This document shows, in pieces, positions 8,462 through 15,460 of a stretch of DNA of 17,522 nucleotides. A program made the position numbers and the translations under genes. Numbering within the stretch: position 1 is the first letter of the stretch; each line of letters opens with the position of its first letter. Source of the DNA: Planctomycetaceae bacterium (GTDB lineage: Bacteria; Planctomycetota; UBA1135; GCA-002686595); assembly GCA_013360535.1 (NCBI GenBank), contig JABWBL010000074.1:1-17522 (forward strand), written 5' to 3'. The notes under the pieces were generated by a model. It was not told where the DNA came from. It searched no databases and worked only from the letters and a program-made list of their open reading frames with translations.

Positions 8462-9514
8462 TTGCTCCAGCCCACGCCCCGCACATACCTGTCCGCGCTG
8501 TTCGCCGTCCTGTGCCTGGGAGCGGCGGCCCACGCGGGCGACTACCACGACCTCGGCACGCTCAACTGCGCCGAATGCCATCGCATGCACTTCCGCGGCG
8601 AGGTCGCGCGCTCCCAGACCGAGCTGCGCGACCCGGGCCCGCTGCTCAAGCGCGACATCAACGAACTGTGCCTCGCGTGCCATGACGGCTCGCGCCGCGC
8701 GGCGGACGTGGTCGGGCCCAACCAGGGCAGCGGCCAAGGCTCGATCCGGCAAGCGGGCTACCTCAATCGCGTCGGGCACGGCAACGAGGCCTCAGGCCAC
8801 ACGCTCGGTTCCACGGCCGTCGCACCCGGCTCGAACCCGGCGTGGAGTGCGGAGCTCGAGAACGGCGCCGGTGTCGGGCTCACCTGCGTCAACTGCCACT
8901 CGCCTCACGGAAGTCGCGATGGGGGCGGACGCACCTATCGCAACCTGCGCAGCGATGCCGGCCACAACCCGCTCGGACGCGGGGCCGTCACCTACAACCA
9001 CGAGAGCGTCGGCACGAACGATCCGACGCGGGACGTGTTCGTGCGGCGCTCGCTCGAGTACGACGAGGCCGAGGTCGACTTCAACGAGCCCGACCGCTCG
9101 GACTCCGCGATCGCGCGCTTCTGCGCCGGCTGCCACGACCTGTTCCACGGCGTTCCCGGCGATTCGAACGTCGGCGGTCGCCGCACCGGCGGCGGCTTCA
9201 GCGAGTTCATCCGCCATCCCAGCTCGGGCGTCGACATCGGAGCGCTCGGTGGCGAGCGTTCGAGCCTCGCGACGTTCGCGGCGAAGTCGAACCGCGTGAA
9301 GGTCCAGAGCTCCTCTGGAACCTGGTCCTCACCCGCGAGCGACGCCAGCCCGACCTGCATCAGCTGCCACAAGGCCCACGGCAACGGCAATCCGTTCGGG
9401 CTGATCTACCGCTCCGGCAACGGGCAACCGACCGAGGACGGCGACACCGGCGGGCGCAGCGTCGAGGCGCTCTGCGGCCAGTGCCACGCCACGTCCAACG
9501 GCTTCTTGCCCTGA
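8462..9514 (+). CDS. Secreted hexaheme c-type cytochrome, copy B
   Basis: Paralogue of the preceding cytochrome, 350 residues. The TTG start is chosen because GAGG lies six bases upstream and because it yields a complete signal peptide (residues 1 to about 25, ending GAAAHA before GDYH); no other start fits. Haem sites lie at residues 36 (CAECH), 70 (CLACH), 142 (CVNCH), 221 (CAGCH), 299 (CISCH) and 338 (CGQCH), in the same order and nearly the same spacing as copy A. Residues 184-272 match copy A residues 193-281 at 57 of 89 positions without gaps by hand count. The insert after the first haem is shorter than in copy A. The gene ends 12 bases from the convergent operon. Its likely role is electron transfer outside the cytoplasm; the partner is unknown. 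The hairpin over its ribosome binding site suggests different expression from copy A. Confidence 0.9.
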   Translation: MLQPTPRTYLSALFAVLCLGAAAHAGDYHDLGTLNCAECHRMHFRGEVARSQTELRDPGPLLKRDINELCLACHDGSRRAADVVGPNQGSGQGSIRQAGYLNRVGHGNEASGHTLGSTAVAPGSNPAWSAELENGAGVGLTCVNCHSPHGSRDGGGRTYRNLRSDAGHNPLGRGAVTYNHESVGTNDPTRDVFVRRSLEYDEAEVDFNEPDRSDSAIARFCAGCHDLFHGVPGDSNVGGRRTGGGFSEFIRHPSSGVDIGALGGERSSLATFAAKSNRVKVQSSSGTWSSPASDASPTCISCHKAHGNGNPFGLIYRSGNGQPTEDGDTGGRSVEALCGQCHATSNGFLP

Positions 9515-9531
9515 GCCTGCGAGCGCTCAGG
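9510..9531. terminator. Palindrome spanning the stops of two convergent genes
   Basis: CCTGAGC (9510-9516) and GCTCAGG (9525-9531) pair around an eight-base loop. The left arm contains the TGA of hexaheme copy B and the right arm contains the TGA of the barrel gene on the other strand. No T-run follows in either direction. By position it may act as a weak bidirectional transcription stop for two units only 12 bases apart. Confidence 0.35.
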
Positions 9532-11613
9532 ACGAGAAATTGAACGCGAGCTGCAGCACCTCGGTGCGCGGCGCGTTGTCGGGCAGGTTGGCGAAGTACT
9601 GCAGCTCGAGGAACGTGCGCGGGTCGAGCGTCCAGCGCGCGGCCGCGCGCCAGCGGTCGGTGGTCGCGTCGTTGATCGAGCGGTTCTGCGTGCGGTCGTA
9701 GTCGAACTGCAGGTCGATCGAGCCGCCCTCGAACGGGATCCAGTCGATGTTGAAGCGCTGGTCGAGGCCTGCGCCGGCGAAGTTGTCGAGCCAGTTGAGC
9801 TCGATCTCGACGATCAGCCGTTCCGTCGGACGGTAGAGCACTGCGCAGCCGTAGCGCTGCTCACTGGGATCGGGAATCTGCGACGCGCCGGCGCCGCTCG
9901 TGTCGGCGTCATCGTTGCGCGCGCGCAGGGTGAGCTCGACCTGCGACGTGAGCTGCGCGATCAGCCCCAGCGACGCGATCCAGCGCCCGATGCGGCGCAA
10001 GTTGGCCTGGTCCTCGGTGACGTTGCGCTCGAACAGGAGCTCGGAACGCAGCGTGCGCAGGAGCTGCGCCGTCGCGAGCAGCTGCGTCGCCTCGATGTGG
10101 TTGTTGTCGAGGCCGTTGATGTCGCGGTCCGAGGCGTTGTAGCTGAGGTCGACGTCGAGCGTGCGCAGCGGGCGCCACGTGAGCACGCTCAGCACGCTCT
10201 GCGTGCGTTCGTCACGCTGGATGTCGTCCTCGATGCGCTGCTCGGCGAGGCGCAGGTTGCCCTCGAACTTCGCGCTCGGCGTCCACGCGGCCCACAGGCC
10301 GTTGTGCGCGTGTCGGCCGACTGCACGAAGGCGTCGTAGCCGACGCGCACCGTGTCGGACACGCGGTAGGAGAAGTTGCCGGTCGCGCTCTCGAGCGAGT
10401 CGTCGGTGCGCGTCGTGGCCGAGGTTGCGCCTGCGCCGAGCTGGAAGGCCTCGAGTTCGGTGACGAGCACCTGCGGCGCCGCGGCCGGAGAGGCCGTGTT
10501 GACGAGCTTGACGTAGCGGTTGGAAACGCGCGGGATCGAGATGCGGAAGTGCAGCAGCGCCGGGTCGTACACGAACGCCGCCGAGCCCTGCACGAGCGTC
10601 CAGAACGTGTTGTCGTCGGAAGCCCACACCGAGAACGCGAACTGGCTGGCGAGGTTCTGCGGCACGGCGGCGAGCGTCTGCAGCTCGAGCACGTCGACCG
10701 CACCGCCCGGCGGCAGCTCGATCCCCATGTTCCAGAACAGCTGGCCACCGCCCGCGATACCGCCGATGTCGATGCCCGCCGAGGCGTTGGGATTGCCATC
10801 GACCAGCGCGGCGTTGGAGGGCAGCGTCGACACCTGCGGCGTCAGGTCGATGTCCGCGAGACCCTGCGTCGCGAACACCTGCACCGAGGGCGCGGTGCCG
10901 AGCGGAACCTCGAGCGAGAAGTCGCGCTCGGTCAGGAACACGCTCAACGTCGTCGACAGGCGCTCGTCGAGGTGCCGCTCGTCGTACGTGCCGCGCAGGA
11001 TGTGCTCGAGCCTCGTGCTGTCCGCATTCCGCACGAGGTCCTCGACCCGTTCGTCGCGCAGGTTGTACGAGTAGCCGAAGGCACCGACCTGCTGCGAGAT
11101 CGCCAGGCGCGACTCGAGCACGCGCTGGTCGACGAAGAACTCGTCCTCCAGCGTGCGGACGTTGAACCACGCGGAGACCTGCGGCAACCCCTCGGGCGTC
11201 CAGTCGAGCCGCTGCAGGATGTCCTTGCGCACGAGCTCGTTGTCGATGCCCGCATCGACCAGCGTGCGGTCCTGCTGCATGCGGTAGGTCTGCGACCACA
11301 GGAGCGGACCTTGCGTGAGCGCGAGCTCGAGCGCGGGCCTGTGCAGCGAGACCTCGTCGTGGTTGGTGCCCGGGCCCGAGTCGATGCGCTGCGTCTGGAA
11401 CGTCGCCGTGTCCGCGAAGCGGTACTCGAGGTCCGGACCGATGTGGTCCTGCGCCGCGAGGTCGATCAGGTTCGACTGGTTGAACGACTTGATCGGCCCG
11501 CTCTCGACCTGCTCGATGTTGCTGCGCACCGTCCGCACGGGACCCGACACGCAGCTCGAGAGCGCGGCGCCCGCGACGAACCACGGGACCAGCCGCAGGC
11601 CGCGCACGTGCAT
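9527..11613 (-). CDS. Candidate outer-membrane beta-barrel lipoprotein with discoidin-like insert (frameshifted)
   Basis: Last gene of the minus-strand operon; about 695 residues if one frameshift is repaired. The ATG at 11613 gives a lipoprotein signal ending ALSSC (lipid Cys21); a TTG at 11715 with GAGG five bases upstream would add 34 residues. The N-terminal half has amphipathic alternating stretches (ALELALTQGPLLWSQTYRM, SAWFNVRTLEDEFFVDQRVL). A middle section resembles an F5/8 type C (discoidin) jelly roll (FSVWASDDNTFWTLVQ, then RYVKLVN and VTELEAFQLG). A C-terminal run of strands follows (TLDVDLSYNASDRDI, RLIVEIELNWLDN) ending LQLAFNFSS, typical of barrels. The frame is continuous from 11613 to about 10306, then switches to another minus frame that runs to the stop at 9527; one missing base near 10304 explains both parts. 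Length and gene context recall MtrB/PioB-type porins, but no family match is certain. Confidence 0.68.
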
Positions 11614-11722
11614 CGCGCGACGGCCTGGTGCGCCGTCCGTCGCTGCGGATGCGGCGCTCCCCGCGCGCGAGAAGCGGCGGCCTGCGTGCGTGGTCCTGGG
11701 GGAGCTGTGCTTCAAGAGGGCC

Positions 11723-13144
11723 TCAATCCGCGACGATCACGTCGGTGGGGCGCTGGCCGCAGCCGAGCACCGCCTCCTCCTTGCCGAGCACGACGTCGAT
11801 CACGAGCACCGCACCCGAGTCCGGCGCGGCGGCGTACACGCGCGACCCCGTGCGCGACTGCGCCATCTGCGACACCACGCCGGAGAGCGGGATGCGGCGG
11901 ATCACGGCGTTCATGCGCAGGTCGACGACGACGAGCTCGGCCGGGCGCGCACGGGCGATGTAGACGCGCGGGACCGAACGATCCGCGAGCACGTCGGTCG
12001 CCGTCGAGCCCACGAAGATCGAGACCGTGGTCGCGAGCGTCTGCGCGTCGAGCACGAGCAGGTTCGGCGAGTTGGCGTGGGCGACGAACGCGAGCTCGCC
12101 GTCGGGATCGACCTCGACGTCGACGGGCCGCGACTCGACCGCCACCGTCGCCGAGACCGCGCGCGACGCCAGATCGATCACGCTCAGCGAATCGGAGCCC
12201 TGATTGGCGACGAAAACGCGCTGCAGGTCCGGCGCCGACGCGACGCGCACCGGATTGCGGCCGACGTTGATGTGCGTGACCGACGCGCCGCTCGAGCTCA
12301 GGAGCGTCACGGTGTCGAGCTCGCGGTTCGCGGCGACGAGCCAGCGGTCGCGGTCGGCGGAGGCGATGTCGCACGTGGCGGCCTGGAACGAGATCGGCAC
12401 GACCGACTGCGAGCTTCCTTGCCGCACGTCGACTTCCGACAGCGATCCGTCGCCTTCGTTCGCGATCCACAGGCGCCGGCGATCGCGCGTCATGACGAGC
12501 GCCGCCGGTGCGGCGCCAGCCTTGTAGGTTCCGACGACCTGTCCAGTCGCGCGTTCGAGCGCGAGCACGGAACTGGAGCCCGCGTCCGTGACGTACAGGA
12601 GCCCGAGCGCGGTCTGGGGAGCTTCGGTCGCCAGCGCCAGCGCGGGCTGGAAGCTCGCGCCGCCGGGGAACGAGTCCGACACGCGCCACTCGAGGAACAA
12701 CGACGCGGCGTCGCGACGGCCGAGCGCGAGGTTGAGCGGAATCTCGAGCCCCGGATCGAGCGCGCCGGCGTCGATCTCGAGCGGGACGTGTTGCCCCGCG
12801 CTGCCCAGCCACGCCGAGTCGAGCTGGATGACGAGCGTGCGGTACTCGTCGGGTGCGACGATCGAGCCCGCGATGCGCGTACGCCGCGCGAGCTCTGCGG
12901 CGCGCAGCTCTCCGGGCTCGACCGCGAGCGTCCGTTGCTCGCCCGCAGCATTGCGCAGCGCGACGGATCGGATCGAGAGCGCGACGTCGCGCGCGCCCGG
13001 ATCGCTGCAGCGCAGGAACACGTCGACGCGCGAGCTCGTGGCCTCGACCACGGCGGGCTTGCGGCGCTCGCTTCCACCGCAGGCGGCGACGACGACAGCG
13101 AGAGCGAGCGCGAATCCGACGGCGAAGGCGTGCGGGAGCTTCAT
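11723..13144 (-). CDS. Lipoprotein with DUF4382-like domain and seven-bladed YncE-type propeller
   Basis: Predicted membrane-anchored extracytoplasmic protein of 473 residues. The signal (MKLPHAFAVGFALALAVVVAAC) ends in a lipobox VAAC with lipid Cys22. Residues about 36-160 (VDVFLRCSDPG, VALSIRSVAL, DEYRTLVIQL) resemble DUF4382, a domain often found in lipoproteins. From about residue 180 to the end there are seven similar blades of the YVTN/YncE kind: LLYVTDAGSSSVLALE, LWIANEGDGSLSEVD, WLVAANRELDTVTLL, VFVANQGSDSLSVID, AFVAHANSPNLLVLD, VYIARARPAELVVVD and VYAAAPDSGAVLVID. There is no haem site or catalytic motif. It begins five bases after the stop of the NHL-type gene and lacks a clear Shine-Dalgarno, so translational coupling is likely. 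Propellers of this sort commonly act as protein-binding scaffolds; a role in holding the cytochrome assembly together is inferred from the operon only. Confidence 0.83.
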   Translation of the reverse strand: MKLPHAFAVGFALALAVVVAACGGSERRKPAVVEATSSRVDVFLRCSDPGARDVALSIRSVALRNAAGEQRTLAVEPGELRAAELARRTRIAGSIVAPDEYRTLVIQLDSAWLGSAGQHVPLEIDAGALDPGLEIPLNLALGRRDAASLFLEWRVSDSFPGGASFQPALALATEAPQTALGLLYVTDAGSSSVLALERATGQVVGTYKAGAAPAALVMTRDRRRLWIANEGDGSLSEVDVRQGSSQSVVPISFQAATCDIASADRDRWLVAANRELDTVTLLSSSGASVTHINVGRNPVRVASAPDLQRVFVANQGSDSLSVIDLASRAVSATVAVESRPVDVEVDPDGELAFVAHANSPNLLVLDAQTLATTVSIFVGSTATDVLADRSVPRVYIARARPAELVVVDLRMNAVIRRIPLSGVVSQMAQSRTGSRVYAAAPDSGAVLVIDVVLGKEEAVLGCGQRPTDVIVAD

Positions 13145-13149
13145 GGAAT

Positions 13150-14148
13150 TCAGCGCTGGGCTGGCGCCTCCGTGCGGACCGTGCGCTCGAACACCTGCAC
13201 GCGCTGGCCGAAGCGCTCGGCGACGTAGATCGGTCCACCGCCTGGAACGACGCAGACGTCGACGGGATAGAGCATCTCGCCCGCGGCACGCCCGCGCGTC
13301 TCGGGCGAGAACCAGCCCCCGAAGTGCTGCAGGAACTTGCCGGATCCGGTGTAGATCTTGATGTCGTGCCGGAGCATGTCGACGACGTACAGGAAGCCTT
13401 CGTCGTCGAACGTGAGCGCCACCGGTGCGGTGAAATCGCCGAGCGCGACGTCGCGTCCGCCGAAGGCCGCGACGAGGTTGCCCTTGGCGTCGTAGACGTG
13501 CACCGCGGGATCCGTGCGCTGGTCGCAGACCGCGACGAGTCCTGTCGGGGACACGGCGACGTCGGAGGGCGTCGGGAAACGCTCGAGCTTCGGCGGCGGC
13601 GGCAGCTCGAGCTCGAAGCGGCGCTCGGCGTCGAAGGCGAGCACCTTGCCCGCGTCGCGATCGATCACGTACCAGCGTCCGTCCGCGGCCCGCGCGAAGG
13701 CCGACACCGGCACGTGGACGGGCTTGCCCTCGGGGCCGGGCCGTTCGAACGAGAGCGTCGTCTCGTACTCGCCGCGGTAGCTGAAGCGCCGCAGCTCGGC
13801 CGCCGCGGAATCGAGCGCGAAGATCGTGCCTTCCGCATCGACCTCGAGCGAGCGCGGCTCGAGCAGCAGGTTCGAGCCCGCGAACGTGTAGAGCGGAGTG
13901 CCGTTCTCGTCGAAGATGCCGACGCGCCCGTTCTTCGAGTCCGACACGTACAGCTCGCGCGCGACCGGCTCCCAGAACACCGACATCGGCTCGCGGAAGT
14001 AGCCGTCGCTCAGGTGTCCCCAGAGCGCGTCGTGCGGCTCGACCACGTAGGGGTAGAACGGCGCGGGCTTCGCGCTCCCCGGACGTGGCACCGTCGCCTG
14101 CGGGGCGAGCAGCGCCAGCGCGAGCAGCACCGCCGGGCTAGCCGCCAC
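13150..14148 (-). CDS. Exported six-bladed NHL-type beta-propeller protein
   Basis: Predicted extracytoplasmic propeller of 332 residues from the GTG at 14148, which overlaps the 16-heme cytochrome stop by 11 bases and exposes a signal peptide (ASPAVLLALALLAPQA). An ATG at 14223 would overlap the cytochrome by 86 bases and read its tail out of frame, so I consider it less likely, although it would supply the basic n-region (TTRRRARAPER) that the GTG start lacks. Six NHL-like blades are visible, for example ELYVSDSKNGRVGIFDENG, TIFALDSAAAELRRFSYRG, RWYVIDRDAGKVLAFD, GLVAVCDQRTDPAVHVYD, GFLYVVDMLRHDIKIYTGSG and PIYVAERFGQRVQVFERT. There are no CXXCH motifs. NHL proteins are often encoded next to multiheme cytochromes in metal-reducing bacteria (recalled, not searched), where they may serve as docking scaffolds. 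It is transcribed within the operon, between the cytochromes and the propeller lipoprotein. Confidence 0.84.
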   Translation of the reverse strand: MAASPAVLLALALLAPQATVPRPGSAKPAPFYPYVVEPHDALWGHLSDGYFREPMSVFWEPVARELYVSDSKNGRVGIFDENGTPLYTFAGSNLLLEPRSLEVDAEGTIFALDSAAAELRRFSYRGEYETTLSFERPGPEGKPVHVPVSAFARAADGRWYVIDRDAGKVLAFDAERRFELELPPPPKLERFPTPSDVAVSPTGLVAVCDQRTDPAVHVYDAKGNLVAAFGGRDVALGDFTAPVALTFDDEGFLYVVDMLRHDIKIYTGSGKFLQHFGGWFSPETRGRAAGEMLYPVDVCVVPGGGPIYVAERFGQRVQVFERTVRTEAPAQR

Positions 14149-15460
14149 GACCGCCGCCCTTTCCGGTGCCCTTGCTCTTCTTCGTGTCGTGGTCGGTGTC
14201 GTGGCACTCGACGCACAGGCCACGCGACTGGTCGCCGCGCAGCTGGTACGCGAACTCGGTGCCGTGCGGGTCGTGGCAGGTCACGCAGGTGATCGCCTTG
14301 CCCGTGCGCGGGTCGAGCCGGTCGTCGCCGAGCGGGTGGCCGTGCTTGGCGGTCTCGTGGCACTGGATGCACGTGCGGATCTCGCCGGCCGAAAGCAGCG
14401 CGGCTTCCGTCGACGAGTGCGGCGAGTGGCATCCCAGGCAAGCCCGGTGCTCCTCCTTGGTCGGGTGCGCCGACTTCGACTTGGCGGCGCGCTCGAGGAT
14501 CTCGCCGTGGCAGCTCGTGCACAGCGGCGCCGTGTCCTGCATCAACAGGCCCTTGCGGTCGGTCGCGTGCGGAGCGTGGCAGGCGTTGCACTGCCCGTCG
14601 GCCACCGGCTTGTGGATGAGCGGGTGGTCCTTGCGCGGATAGTCCTGATGGCACGTCGCGCACAGCCGCGCTCCCGTCGCGCGCACGACCTGCGGCGTCT
14701 CGCTCTCGGTCGCATGGCACATCTCGCAACTGCCTTCCGCGAACGGCGCGTGCGCGTTGGCGCGCAACAGGCCCTTCGACGCGGTGGCGTGCGGCTCGTG
14801 GCAGGACGTGCACTGCGTGCCCTTGACCGGGATGTCGCTGTGCGCGGAGACGAGCTCCGCATCCTCGGGCTGGTGGCACACCACGCACAGCTTGTTCGCG
14901 GGTGCGTTGAGCTGGTCGGGGAAGGGCGAGTTGTGCGCTGCGTGGCAGTCGAGGCACGCGCCGTTGGTGAACGGATCGTGCTGCGTCGGCAGCGTGGCCT
15001 GCGCCTGCTTCTCCGCGTGGCAGCCCATGCAGAGCTCGTTGCCTTCCTTGACGAGCAGCGCCGCGTTGGCGGAGCCGTGCACCTCGTGGCAAACCGCGCA
15101 CTGCCCCTGCTTGATCGGCGTGTGCACGTTGCCCTTCAGGAACTCTCCGATCCGCTCCTCGTGGCACGTGCCGCACAACGCGCGCTCGCGCTTGTTGAGG
15201 AGCTTGTCGAAGCGCGCCGCGTGCGGCGAATGGCAGCTCGCGCACTCGCCGTCGAGCACGGGCTTGTGCGGCACGGCCCGCTGGATCACGGGCCGCAGCG
15301 TCTCGTGGCAGCGCAGGCAGTCGGCCTTGGTCGTGCCACCGACGCCGTGCTCCTGAGCGAAGGCCACGAGTTCCGCGACGGCCCCGCCCTCCGCACGCGC
15401 CGCCGGCGCGAGCGCGAAGAGCGCGACGACGACCCACCCGAAACTACTTGTTCGCACCAT
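14138..15460 (-). CDS. Secreted 16-heme c-type cytochrome made of paired CXXCH repeats
   Basis: Predicted periplasmic or surface electron-conducting protein of 440 residues. The ATG at 15460 has GAGG six bases upstream and overlaps the 26-heme gene by 17 bases. The signal peptide covers residues 1-23 (ending PAARA before EGG). Sixteen CXXCH motifs run from residue 48 (CLRCH) to residue 416 (CVECH), about one per 25 residues between the first and last. They alternate in two types: C..CH followed by .PH or .xH and a leucine pair (LLNKRER, LLVKEGN), then LC..CH followed by a spacer leading to H.P....G before the next site. The pattern matches the doubled-CXXCH (Paired_CXXCH) type, with abundant histidines for bis-His coordination. 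The protein ends in a Lys/Gly-rich tail (KKSKGTGKGGGRGG). It matches hemes 1-14 of the upstream 26-heme protein in register. Probable function: linear multi-haem wire between carriers. Confidence 0.92.
   Translation of the reverse strand: MVRTSSFGWVVVALFALAPAARAEGGAVAELVAFAQEHGVGGTTKADCLRCHETLRPVIQRAVPHKPVLDGECASCHSPHAARFDKLLNKRERALCGTCHEERIGEFLKGNVHTPIKQGQCAVCHEVHGSANAALLVKEGNELCMGCHAEKQAQATLPTQHDPFTNGACLDCHAAHNSPFPDQLNAPANKLCVVCHQPEDAELVSAHSDIPVKGTQCTSCHEPHATASKGLLRANAHAPFAEGSCEMCHATESETPQVVRATGARLCATCHQDYPRKDHPLIHKPVADGQCNACHAPHATDRKGLLMQDTAPLCTSCHGEILERAAKSKSAHPTKEEHRACLGCHSPHSSTEAALLSAGEIRTCIQCHETAKHGHPLGDDRLDPRTGKAITCVTCHDPHGTEFAYQLRGDQSRGLCVECHDTDHDTKKSKGTGKGGGRGG

Noticed and set aside
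10549..13228. Long plus-strand open frames opposite the propeller and barrel genes
   Set aside because: They are Arg/Asp/Val-rich translations without motifs; the minus-strand products show clear propeller blades and lipoprotein signals.
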